Below, in pieces: positions 1 to 6,753 of a stretch of DNA of 8,083 bases; positions within the stretch are counted from its first letter, which is position 1; the number at the start of each line of letters is the position of its first letter. The notes beneath the pieces were generated by a model. The model searched no databases. It was given only the letters and a program-made list of their open reading frames with translations, and was not told the DNA's origin. A program made the translations under genes and the position numbers. Source of the DNA: an uncultured Candidatus Saccharibacteria bacterium (GTDB lineage Bacteria; Patescibacteriota; Saccharimonadia; Saccharimonadales; Saccharimonadaceae); NCBI GenBank assembly GCA_947364965.1, contig CANAUU010000043.1:1-8083 (forward strand), read 5' to 3'.

Positions 1-2978
1 TCTTGATGGTTATTCCGGTCATCCCACCCGATCTTCGCCCAATGATTGCGCTCCCAGGCGGACGTTTCGCGACCTCCGACTTGAACGATTTGTATCGTCG
101 TGTCATTAACCGCAACAACCGCTTGCGCAAGCTCATCGAGTTGAATGCGCCAGCCGTTATTTGCCACAACGAAATGCGCATGCTTCAAGAAGCCGTCGAT
201 GCCTTGATTGATAACTCTGCCGTTCACGGCAACCGCTCTGCCGCTGCGCAGAATGGCCGCCGCAAACTTAAGAGCATCTCTGATCTCTTGAAAGGTAAGC
301 AAGGTCGTTTCCGCCAGAACCTTCTCGGTAAGCGCGTCGACTACTCTGGTCGCTCGGTGATTGTTGTCGGTCCGGAACTTAAGCTCAACGAATGTGGCTT
401 GCCAAAGCAGATGGCGCTTGAACTCTTCAAGCCGTTCGTTATCTCTTGGCTAATTGAGCATGAACACGCCGCCAATATTCGCGCTGCAACTCGCATGATC
501 GAAGCTGGCGAAGCGGTGGTTTGGGATGGTCTCGACGAATGTATTAAGGGCAAATGGGTGCTTTTGAACCGCGCTCCGTCGCTTCACCGTTTGTCGGTGC
601 AGGCCTTCCAACCTAAGTTGATTGAGGGTAAAGCGATTCAGCTCCACCCGCTCGTAGCTTCCGGCTTCAACGCCGACTATGATGGCGACCAGATGGCTGT
701 CCACCTTCCGCTTTCTGACGCTGCCCAGGCTGAAGCTGGCGAACTAATGTCGGCCGGCAAGAACTTGTTGAAACCGGCTGATGGCGCCCCAGTACTTGCG
801 ATTTATCAGGACGTCGTTTTGGGTATTTATTACCTCACTTACGACAAGCCTGGTACTGAAACTGCCGAAGTTAAACCGTTTAGCTCGGTTTATGAGGCGG
901 AAATGGCTTACGACCAAGGCGTGATTGCCCTGCAGACTCCAATTCGTGTCTTCGCGAAGGGCGAAATTCGCAACACTACGCTCGGCCGCGTGATCTTCAA
1001 CGAAGTTTTGCCAAAGGATTATCCTTACGACAACTCGGTCCAGACCAGCAAACAACTCAAGAAAGTTATGGCTGATATCTTCGATATGTACGGTGCTGAC
1101 ATGACGGTGAAAACGGCTGATGCCGTGAAAAACTTGGCCTTCGAGTATGAAACCATCGCTTCGGTCTCGACCGCGAAGGACGATTACCCAACTTACCCAG
1201 AAATCGACGACTTTATCGCCGAAGGTGACGCCAAGACTGCTCTCATTCAGGAACAATTCGACCAAGGTCTCGTTACCGAAGAAGAGCGCTATAATTTGAC
1301 CGTTGCTAACTGGCGCGATATTGATAAGAAGATCTCTGACTTCTTGAAGAGCAAACTTGCTAGCATGGATACGGACATCGCTGTGATGGTGAACTCTGGT
1401 GCTCGCGGTAGCGTTTCCAACATCAAACTCGCCTCCGCCGAAATCGGTATCATGGTTGATATTAACAACAATGAAATCGAGCTCCCAGTCAAATCCAGCT
1501 ACAAGAAAGGTCTCAACACTCTCGAATCCTTCATTGCTACTCGTGGCGCGCGCCAAGGCCAGGTTTCGACCGCTCTGCGTACTGCCGACTCTGGTTATCT
1601 CACTCGTCGCCTTGTTGATGTCGCTCAAGACGTTTTCACCACCGACGAAGAGGCGCCGGACCCAGGCTTCGCTGTCTATAAGAGCGAGTCGGAATACACC
1701 GGCATCGGCTTTGCTGCTCGCATCGCTGGGCGCTACACTGCCGAACCAGTTCCGGGTTATGTAGGCGCTGACGAATTGATCAGCAACGAAATTGCTGAAC
1801 AAATCGAGAAAGACGACAAGATTGAAAGCGTGAAGATTCAATCCGTCCTCACCACAACTGCTGTAAGTGGTGTTCCGCGTAAGAGCTACGGTGTCGATAT
1901 GTCGACTCGCGCGCTTGTCAAGGCGCATCAGCCGGTTGGCGTGATCGCAGCGCAATCTCTCGGTGAACCTGGCACGCAGCTGACCCTCGATACTAAACAC
2001 GGTTCTGGTGTCGCTGGTTCCGGCGCTATCGCTCGCGGTCTTCCGCGCGTTGAGGAGCTTCTCGAAGCTCGTAGCCCGAAAGGTCAGGCTTTCGTTTCTC
2101 CAGTTGCGGGTGTCGTTGATATTCGCGAAGAGAATAACCGCTATATCGTCAAGATTACTCCGGATACTGGCGATACTATGCGTCTCGTGCTTGATGGTCG
2201 CACTCCACGCATCAAAGATGGTGCCACCGTTAGCGCTGGTGATGTCCTCGCCGATAAAGGCGAAGGCAAAGAGCCGCTCATCTCGCCGGCTGATGGTAAT
2301 GCACAGCTCACCGACGACGCGATTATCGTGGTTGCCGAGGCTGGTGCTGCGGCGAAGCTTGATATCCCAGGTGATGATGAACTTCTTGTGAAGGATGGCG
2401 ACCGCCTCGAGGCTGGTGATCGTATTACGACCGGTTCTTTGAATCTCCAAGACTTGCTCAAATACAAGGGCGCCGAAGAGACCGCTCGCTACATCATGAA
2501 CGATGTTATCTCGGTCTACGCCGCGCAGGGTCACGAAATCTCCGCGAAACACCTTGAGATTATCGTCCGCCAGATGTTTAGCCGCGTAATGATTGATGAA
2601 GCTGGCGATTCAAGCTTCGTTTCGGGCGACATCGTTTCTAAGGCTGCTATCATCGCTGAGAATCAGAAGCTTGAAGAAGCTGGTAAACAGCCGGCTACCT
2701 ACGAAAGCCTCTTGCTCGGTATTACGAAGGTGTCTATCTGGTCTGACTCGTTCTTGTCGGCAGCATCCTTCCAGGATACTACTCGCGTCTTGATTAACGC
2801 CGCCATCAACGGTCGCGTCGATCACTTGAACGGCTTGAAAGAGAACGTGATTATTGGCCGCAAGATCCCAGTTGGCACTGGAGTCACGCCGCTCGATGTT
2901 ATCGATGCAGAGCAAGCAGAACTAGAAGTCGAAACTGAAGACCTCGAGCCGTCCGTCGAAGACGTTGCTGAAATGTAG
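1..2978 (+). CDS. rpoC: DNA-directed RNA polymerase subunit beta' (5'-truncated by window edge)
   Basis: This is the beta' subunit of RNA polymerase. It supplies the catalytic Mg site, bridge helix and trigger loop. Codons are in phase from position 3, giving 991 residues; by alignment to E. coli about 235 N-terminal residues lie outside the window. Visible landmarks are [20 protein letters not shown] near the start, the catalytic motif NADYDGDQM at residues 223-231 (the usual Phe is Tyr), GARGS near residue 467, the bridge helix at about 504-537 ending in [21 protein letters not shown] trigger-loop residues 654-666, and the C-terminal [14 protein letters not shown] clamp segment. There is no E. 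coli-type SI3 insertion in the trigger loop. Odd features: no cysteine after residue 180, so all four Zn2-site cysteines are gone; trigger-loop and F-loop substitutions; and an extra segment at about 724-815 holding two KDG....AGD repeats. The C-terminal tail is acidic. It ends at TAG and is followed by a strong terminator. Presumably rpoB lies upstream. Confidence 0.98.
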   Translation, partial: LMVIPVIPPDLRPMIALPGGRFATSDLNDLYRRVINRNNRLRKLIELNAPAVICHNEMRMLQEAVDALIDNSAVHGNRSAAAQNGRRKLKSISDLLKGKQGRFRQNLLGKRVDYSGRSVIVVGPELKLNECGLPKQMALELFKPFVISWLIEHEHAANIRAATRMIEAGEAVVWDGLDECIKGKWVLLNRAPSLHRLSVQAFQPKLIEGKAIQLHPLVASGFNADYDGDQMAVHLPLSDAAQAEAGELMSAGKNLLKPADGAPVLAIYQDVVLGIYYLTYDKPGTETAEVKPFSSVYEAEMAYDQGVIALQTPIRVFAKGEIRNTTLGRVIFNEVLPKDYPYDNSVQTSKQLKKVMADIFDMYGADMTVKTADAVKNLAFEYETIASVSTAKDDYPTYPEIDDFIAEGDAKTALIQEQFDQGLVTEEERYNLTVANWRDIDKKISDFLKSKLASMDTDIAVMVNSGARGSVSNIKLASAEIGIMVDINNNEIELPVKSSYKKGLNTLESFIATRGARQGQVSTALRTADSGYLTRRLVDVAQDVFTTDEEAPDPGFAVYKSESEYTGIGFAARIAGRYTAEPVPGYVGADELISNEIAEQIEKDDKIESVKIQSVLTTTAVSGVPRKSYGVDMSTRALVKAHQPVGVIAAQSLGEPGTQLTLDTKHGSGVAGSGAIARGLPRVEELLEARSPKGQAFVSPVAGVVDIREENNRYIVKITPDTGDTMRLVLDGRTPRIKDGATVSAGDVLADKGEGKEPLISPADGNAQLTDDAIIVVAEAGAAAKLDIPGDDELLVKDGDRLEAGDRITTGSLNLQDLLKYKGAEETARYIMNDVISVYAAQGHEISAKHLEIIVRQMFSRVMIDEAGDSSFVSGDIVSKAAIIAENQKLEEAGKQPATYESLLLGITKVSIWSDSFLSAASFQDTTRVLINAAINGRVDHLNGLKENVIIGRKIPVGTGVTPLDVIDAEQAELEVETEDLEPSVEDVAEM

Positions 2979-2979
2979 T

Positions 2980-3056
2980 GCGGCTAGGTAAGCTAAAAGT
3001 TCCTCGCATAAGTGGGGAACTTTTGCTTTTTGAACGCGAGGCAGCTAGGTATGCTA
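2980..3056 (+). repeat. Imperfect 16-bp direct repeat flanking the rpoC terminator
   Basis: The sequence GCGGCTAGGTAAGCTA at 2980-2995 recurs as GCAGCTAGGTATGCTA at 3041-3056, with 14 of 16 bases identical. The first copy starts just after the rpoC stop codon. The second copy runs into the extended -10 element of the upstream promoter. The first copy lacks a matching -10 hexamer. It may be a remnant of a local duplication of the promoter region, or a protein-binding site. The identity is seen directly; any function is a guess. Confidence 0.5.
2995..3031 (+). terminator. Rho-independent terminator of rpoC
   Basis: A 13-bp stem pairs 2995-3007 with 3012-3024. The pairing includes two G-T wobbles. 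The loop is the tetraloop ATAA at 3008-3011. GC and then five T follow at 3025-3031. The stem starts 17 nt after the rpoC stop codon. This is the normal form of an intrinsic terminator and should end the rpoB-rpoC transcript, separating it from the gat operon. The complementary strand has a weaker T-rich flank, so it is mainly a + strand terminator. Confidence 0.9.
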
Positions 3057-3060
3057 TGAT
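3030..3060 (+). promoter_or_regulatory. Candidate extended -10 promoter P1 of the gat operon
   Basis: TGCTATGAT at 3052-3060 matches the extended -10 consensus TGnTATAAT with one mismatch in the hexamer. TTGAAC at 3030-3035 is a weak -35 candidate with a 19-nt spacer, longer than ideal; extended -10 promoters often need little -35. Transcription would start near 3067, at the foot of the inverted repeat at 3075-3096. The 13-bp stretch at 3050-3062 matches 12 of 13 bases at 3132-3144, so this looks like one of two tandem promoters. No start site data are available. Confidence 0.5.
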
Positions 3061-3074
3061 AACGAGCAGTGAGC

Positions 3075-3096
3075 GAAAACATGCGAGCATGTTTTC
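3075..3096. repeat. Inverted repeat / hairpin in the gatC upstream region
   Basis: Positions 3075-3083 pair perfectly with 3088-3096 (GAAAACATG with CATGTTTTC) around a CGAG loop at 3084-3087, giving a 9-bp stem. No T-run follows, so it is not a typical terminator. GTGAG and GAGCG words occur on both sides as direct rather than inverted copies. It lies between the two candidate promoters and would sit in the 5' leader of a P1 transcript. It could be an operator, an RNA leader structure, or one copy of a dispersed extragenic repeat; the window alone cannot tell. Confidence 0.6.
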
Positions 3097-3133
3097 CGAG
3101 CGTGAGGCAATTACAGTATAAGTCGAAGACATA

Positions 3134-3142
3134 TGCTATAAT
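3134..3142 (+). promoter_or_regulatory. Extended -10 promoter P2, predicted to give leaderless gatC mRNA
   Basis: TGCTATAAT at 3134-3142 is a perfect extended -10 element. The hexamer ends only six bases before the gatC ATG at 3149. Because bacterial transcription normally starts about 6-7 bases after the hexamer, the first transcribed base should be A3148 or A3149, the start codon itself or one base before it. No Shine-Dalgarno sequence is present upstream of this ATG, unlike the next three genes. No convincing -35 is seen. The sequence elements are direct; leaderless translation is inference. Confidence 0.75.
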
Positions 3143-3148
3143 AAAAGA

Positions 3149-3436
3149 ATGGAAGTTAATCAGGAAGTTATTGCTCACCTGGCTGAGCTGTCGAACCTTG
3201 CGCTGACCGATCAGGAAAGCACACGACTTGTCTCGGACCTGAATGGCATTATTAATTATATTTCCCAGCTTGATGAGCTGGATACCTCTGGCATTGAGCC
3301 AACCTATCAAGTTTTTGAGATGGAAAATGTTTGGCGCCCAGACGAAATTCTACTGCAAGACGCTGACCGCGAACAACTTTTGGCGTTGACGAAAGAAGTT
3401 CGCGATAATCAAATCAAAGTTCCAAAAGTTCTATAG
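3149..3436 (+). CDS. gatC: Aspartyl/glutamyl-tRNA amidotransferase subunit C
   Basis: GatC is the small subunit that wraps around and stabilises GatA in the GatCAB complex, which amidates misacylated Glu-tRNA(Gln) and/or Asp-tRNA(Asn) in the cytoplasm. The product has 95 residues, the normal family length. The N-terminal helical part has the usual pattern (HLAELSNLALTDQES, residues 10-24), a helix carrying DLNGIINYISQLDELDTSGI follows, and the C-terminal section runs through WRPDE to the end. The ATG at 3149 is the natural start for the conserved N terminus. It has no Shine-Dalgarno sequence and is only six bases from a -10 hexamer, which suggests a leaderless mRNA. The stop codon TAG overlaps the gatA ribosome binding site, consistent with one transcript. 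Confidence 0.97.
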   Translation: MEVNQEVIAHLAELSNLALTDQESTRLVSDLNGIINYISQLDELDTSGIEPTYQVFEMENVWRPDEILLQDADREQLLALTKEVRDNQIKVPKVL

Positions 3437-3440
3437 GAGG
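3435..3440 (+). promoter_or_regulatory. gatA ribosome binding site
   Basis: AGGAGG overlaps the last two bases of the gatC TAG and stands five bases before the gatA ATG. This strong site supports the chosen gatA start and coupling of gatA translation to gatC. It shows that the organism does use Shine-Dalgarno initiation inside the operon, in contrast to gatC. Confidence 0.9.
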
Positions 3441-3445
3441 GCTCA

Positions 3446-4885
3446 ATGAAAACTGCGAACAAAGAAATTACGGCGGTTTCGCTCGTTCAAGCCGCGCTCG
3501 AAAAAGCCCATAAATTTCAAGAAACTCACAACATCTTTACTTTCTTGAATGATATTGAAGCCTTGAAAAAAGCGGCCGAGATTGATAAGCGTATCCAGAA
3601 GGGGGAGAATGTCGGTCGTTTGGCTGGTGTGCCATATGCTCTGAAAGACAACTTCCTGAGTTCAGAGGGAGAGACTACTGCTTCTGCGCATATTCTCCAA
3701 GGTTTCACCAGCCCAATCACAGCCACGGCGGTTCAAAAACTCGAAGCTGAGGGGGCAATTATGATCGGCCGCACTAACCTTGATGCTTTTGCGCACGGTT
3801 CTTCCACCGAGAACTCCTACTTTGGTCCAACCAAAAACTCCAAAGACCTCGAACGAGTTGCGGGCGGTTCATCTGGCGGGTCGGCAGTGGCGGTAGCGCT
3901 AGACATCGTGCCTTTCGCGACTGGGACTGACACCGGCGGCTCAATTCGTCAACCTGCTACCTTTAACGGCGTCTATGGCCTGAAACCAACCTATGGCACG
4001 GTCAGCCGCTACGGCGTCGTCGCCATGGGCTCGTCAACCGACTGTATTGGCTTCTTTGCCCAAAACCCGGAGGATCTCGATTTGCTCATGCAGATTACTG
4101 CCGGTCAAGACCCGAAAGATATGACTACCCTGCCGGATTTCTACGGCAAAGACGATGAGAAGTTTAATGATCCGATTAAGAAAATCGGTGTCATCAAGGA
4201 CTTTAATAATGAAGCTGTCGCTCCCAGCATTCGTAAGGCACTGCAAAATAAAATCGAAGAGCTGAAAGCCAAGGGTCATGAAATTGTTGAGCTTGAGATG
4301 CCAGCTCTGAAATATGCGCTTGCAGCATATTATATTATTGTTCCGGCCGAAGTTGCCAGCAACTTGTCGCGTCATGACGGGATTCGCTATGGCTTCCGCA
4401 GTGAAAAATCTGACAATTTGAACGCTCTCTATGAGCATACGCGCGATGAAGGCTTTATGGCTGAGAACAAACGTCGCATTATGATTGGAAATTTCGTGCT
4501 TTCGTCTGGCTTCTATGATGCTTACTATCTCAAAGCTGCCAAAGCGCGCACTATGATTATCGATGAATATAATGATGCGTTTGAAAAGTGTGACTTCATT
4601 CTCACTCCAGTAAGCCCGAACCCGGCTTTCAGGCTAGGCGAGAAAGTCGATGATCCGGTCGCGATGTATCTCGAAGACATGATGTCGGTTTCGGTGAACT
4701 TGGCTGGCTTGCCGGGGCTAGCGATCCCGGCTGGTGAAACTGAAGATGGTTTGGCGCTTGGTCTGCAGCTGGTCGGTCCACGCCGTAGCGATGCTGATCT
4801 TCTAAAATTTGCTGCCGAAATGGACAATGACAGCCGCGCTGGCAGTACCGAAACTCATGCTGATATTTTTGGAGGTAAAGATTAG
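3446..4885 (+). CDS. gatA: Aspartyl/glutamyl-tRNA amidotransferase subunit A (glutaminase)
   Basis: GatA is the amidase-signature subunit that hydrolyses glutamine and delivers ammonia through a tunnel to the GatB active site. The product has 479 residues, normal for the family. The Ser-cisSer-Lys triad is intact: Lys67 in GVPYALKDNF, Ser142 in the GGSSGGSAVAVA amidase signature, and nucleophile Ser166 in TDTGGSIRQPA. The spacings of 75 and 24 residues match those I recall for S. aureus GatA (K79, S154, S178). PTYGTVSRYGVVAMGSS follows, and the C-terminal GLPGLAIPAG and LQLVGPRRSD segments are also typical. The start is supported by AGGAGG five bases upstream. The TAG stop shares a base with the GTG start of the next gene (TAGTG), so the two are likely translationally coupled. 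Nothing suggests decay. Confidence 0.98.
   Translation: MKTANKEITAVSLVQAALEKAHKFQETHNIFTFLNDIEALKKAAEIDKRIQKGENVGRLAGVPYALKDNFLSSEGETTASAHILQGFTSPITATAVQKLEAEGAIMIGRTNLDAFAHGSSTENSYFGPTKNSKDLERVAGGSSGGSAVAVALDIVPFATGTDTGGSIRQPATFNGVYGLKPTYGTVSRYGVVAMGSSTDCIGFFAQNPEDLDLLMQITAGQDPKDMTTLPDFYGKDDEKFNDPIKKIGVIKDFNNEAVAPSIRKALQNKIEELKAKGHEIVELEMPALKYALAAYYIIVPAEVASNLSRHDGIRYGFRSEKSDNLNALYEHTRDEGFMAENKRRIMIGNFVLSSGFYDAYYLKAAKARTMIIDEYNDAFEKCDFILTPVSPNPAFRLGEKVDDPVAMYLEDMMSVSVNLAGLPGLAIPAGETEDGLALGLQLVGPRRSDADLLKFAAEMDNDSRAGSTETHADIFGGKD
4871..4875 (+). promoter_or_regulatory. Ribosome binding site for the gene between gatA and gatB
   Basis: GGAGG inside the last codons of gatA lies nine bases before the GTG at 4885. 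It decides the start of the following gene. It favours the GTG that overlaps the gatA stop over the internal ATG codons near 4951 and 4960, which would remove most of the membrane helix. Confidence 0.75.
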
Positions 4886-5304
4886 TGTGGCCGTCGGTGT
4901 TGTTTCTGGTAATTGCGATTGTTGCGGTTGGGTTGCTCGCGCTGGTCGCGATGACTCTGATGGGAAAGCGCAAGCATGATTTCAACGTCGAAGAATACCA
5001 GACACGCTGGCTCAAGATTGAGAATAGCCTCGTCAAGGGTCAACGTCAAAGTTATAATCTTGCCGTTTTGAATGCCGATAAGCTGCTCGACCGAGCTTTG
5101 ATAGAACTCGGGCTTCCGGGCAAAACCATGGGCGAGCGAATGAAACGTGTCGGTGATAAGTTTGCGAAAGTTAATTCGGTCTGGTATGCGCATAAACTTC
5201 GCAATCAGATTGCCCATGAGCCGGACTTCGAGCTGGATTATGAGGAAGCTAGTCGGGCTCTCTCTGCCTTTCGCCAAGCACTAAAAGATTTAGGAGCTAT
5301 CTAA
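4885..5304 (+). CDS. Membrane-anchored HEPN-like protein of unknown function between gatA and gatB
   Basis: I do not recognise a named gene. The GTG start overlaps the gatA stop by one base and follows GGAGG. The 139-residue product opens with one hydrophobic helix (about residues 4-27) followed by the basic KRKH, which predicts a single membrane anchor with the remainder in the cytoplasm. The rest is predicted helical. It includes DKLLDRALIELGLPG and ends in a helix with LRNQIAHE (residues 105-112) followed by an amphipathic C-terminal helix. Arg106-Asn107-x3-His111 fits the R-x4-6-H motif of HEPN domains, with the usual polar residue after Arg. Many HEPN proteins with this motif are metal-independent RNases; others are inactive or adaptor domains. 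The stop TAA overlaps the gatB ATG. Its place inside the gat operon hints at a role near tRNA or translation, but that is only inference from context. A membrane-bound scaffold is an alternative. Confidence 0.85.
   Translation: MWPSVLFLVIAIVAVGLLALVAMTLMGKRKHDFNVEEYQTRWLKIENSLVKGQRQSYNLAVLNADKLLDRALIELGLPGKTMGERMKRVGDKFAKVNSVWYAHKLRNQIAHEPDFELDYEEASRALSAFRQALKDLGAI
5292..5296 (+). promoter_or_regulatory. gatB ribosome binding site
   Basis: AGGAG within the final codons of the preceding gene stands seven bases before the gatB ATG. It supports the ATG that overlaps the preceding TAA stop (TAATG), a classic coupling arrangement. Confidence 0.85.
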
Positions 5305-6722
5305 TGACAAAATATATTCCCACTATTGGCATTGAATGCCATGTTCAACTTTGCACTAAAACCAAACTGTTCTCCGAGGTTGACAATGACGCGCGCCTGA
5401 AGGAGCCGAATTCTTGTGTTTCGCCGGTTGACTATGGCTTGCCGGGTATGCTGCCGCGTCTAAATCAGGATGCGATTACTTATGCTGTGCGGGCTGGGCT
5501 CGCCTTGAACTCGGAAATCAATCTCGAATCACGTTTCGACCGTAAGCATTATTTCTATCCTGATCTCCCGAAAGGCTACCAAATTACCCAGATGTATCAT
5601 CCGATTATCGGTGCTGGATTTATCGAACTTCCGGATGGTACAAAAATTTGTATTGAACACGCGCACCTCGAGGAGGACGCCGGAAAATTGAGCCACGAAT
5701 CGACTCATAGTCTCGTCGATCTGAATCGCGCCGGCACGCCTCTTATCGAAATTGTATCAATGCCGGACATTCACTCGGCGGCGCACGCGCGCGACTATGC
5801 GAAAGAACTTTGGCGAGTGATGACTTACGCTAAGGTGACATTCGGTGACTTGTATAACGGGAATATGCGCTTCGATGTGAATATCTCCGTTGCGCCGGAG
5901 GGTAGCGACAAGCTCGGGACTCGTACCGAGGTCAAGAATCTCAATTCCTTCCGTAGTGTTGAGCGAGCAGTTGAATATGAAATTAAACGCCAGACTAAAC
6001 TTCTTGAAAAAGGCGAAAAGATTGTTCAGGAAACTCGCGGTTGGAGCGACGCGACTGGCGAAACCACTTCGCAGCGCAGCAAAGAAGAGGCGCAGGACTA
6101 TCGCTATATGCCGGAGCCAGATATCCCGCCAATTCGTCTCTCGGTCGATGTTGTCGAAACGGCACGTCAAGCCATGCCAAAACTCCCGGCGGCGTATCGC
6201 CATGAATTTTCATCGGTCTTGCCAGAGGATTTGATTGAAGTTTTGCTTGATTATCAGAACCTTGTCGAGAAGCTGGGCGAACTAGAGAACGAAAAAGCCG
6301 TGAAGAAGGTAGCGAACCTATTCTCGTCGGTCTTGCTGGCCGAGGAGAACACCAGTCTCCTGAATGACGAGCTGCCAAGTAAGGAGCAGCTGCTCGAGCT
6401 GGTCGAGATGAATGATAAAAATGAGCTCTCCAGCACCGCCACCAAGGAAGTTTTCCTGAAATTCTTCGATCCGGAAATGCATTTCAAGGACACGCGCTCT
6501 ATCGCCAAAGAACTCGGCGTAATTCAAGAGAACGACATGGGTGCACTGGAAGCAATCGTCGATAGTGTGCTCGCTAAAGACGAGACCAAACAAGCGCAGG
6601 CAGATTATAAAGCTGGGCAAGAAAAAGTCCTTGGCTTTCTTGTTGGTCAAGTCATGAAGGAATCTCGCGGCAAAGCCAACCCTAGCGCCGTCCAAGAGAT
6701 TTTGAAGGCGAAGCTGAAATAA
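5304..6722 (+). CDS. gatB: Aspartyl/glutamyl-tRNA amidotransferase subunit B
   Basis: GatB binds the misacylated tRNA, activates its Glu or Asp side chain with ATP, and transfers ammonia supplied by GatA. The 472-residue product has family-typical length. The N-terminal cradle carries GIECHVQL (Glu11, His13), HLEEDAGKL (residues 121-129) and the GatB signature DLNRAGTPLIEI (residues 139-150), which together hold the metal and ATP site. TEVKNLNSFRS and the hinge DYRYMPEPDIPP (residues 265-276) follow. The C-terminal helical tRNA-binding/YqeY-like domain ends with VLGFLVGQVMKESRGKANPS. The ATG overlaps the preceding TAA and has AGGAG upstream. No Gln- or Asn-tRNA synthetase gene is visible, so whether the complex serves tRNA(Gln), tRNA(Asn) or both cannot be decided here. 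No terminator is seen after the TAA. Confidence 0.98.
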   Translation: MTKYIPTIGIECHVQLCTKTKLFSEVDNDARLKEPNSCVSPVDYGLPGMLPRLNQDAITYAVRAGLALNSEINLESRFDRKHYFYPDLPKGYQITQMYHPIIGAGFIELPDGTKICIEHAHLEEDAGKLSHESTHSLVDLNRAGTPLIEIVSMPDIHSAAHARDYAKELWRVMTYAKVTFGDLYNGNMRFDVNISVAPEGSDKLGTRTEVKNLNSFRSVERAVEYEIKRQTKLLEKGEKIVQETRGWSDATGETTSQRSKEEAQDYRYMPEPDIPPIRLSVDVVETARQAMPKLPAAYRHEFSSVLPEDLIEVLLDYQNLVEKLGELENEKAVKKVANLFSSVLLAEENTSLLNDELPSKEQLLELVEMNDKNELSSTATKEVFLKFFDPEMHFKDTRSIAKELGVIQENDMGALEAIVDSVLAKDETKQAQADYKAGQEKVLGFLVGQVMKESRGKANPSAVQEILKAKLK

Positions 6723-6733
6723 TCTTCTTGATA

Positions 6734-6745
6734 ATTTCGCGAAAT
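6734..6745. repeat. 12-bp perfect palindrome before the helicase gene
   Basis: ATTTCGCGAAAT is perfectly self-complementary and ends nine bases before the helicase start. The 31-base gap between gatB and the helicase gene holds no terminator and only a weak -10-like GATAAT at 6730-6735, which overlaps the palindrome. It could be an operator for a dimeric regulator, but a palindrome of this length may occur by chance. Confidence 0.35.
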
Positions 6746-6753
6746 GAGTTTTA

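Noticed and set aside
744..2552. A 602-residue open frame on the reverse strand inside rpoC
   Set aside because: It is unusually long, but it lies wholly antisense to an unmistakable rpoC. Its translation shows no recognisable family pattern. Codon bias in rpoC, with few TTA, CTA and TCA in the matching frame, is enough to explain it.
3075..3096. The hairpin read as a second terminator
   Set aside because: No T-run follows on either strand and promoters lie on both sides, so a regulatory or repeat role is more plausible.
3081..3206. A 41-codon ATG frame downstream of P1 that overlaps the gatC start
   Set aside because: It starts inside the hairpin, has no ribosome binding site, overlaps gatC out of frame and has an unremarkable sequence.
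2899..3310. Reverse-strand frames covering the rpoC-gatC intergenic region
   Set aside because: They overlap conserved rpoC and gatC coding sequence as well as the terminator and promoters, and no start signal or known motif supports them.
4885..5304. The gatA-gatB intervening gene as one half of a HEPN/MNT toxin-antitoxin pair
   Set aside because: No nucleotidyltransferase or other antitoxin gene is adjacent; both neighbours are gat genes with coupled starts.
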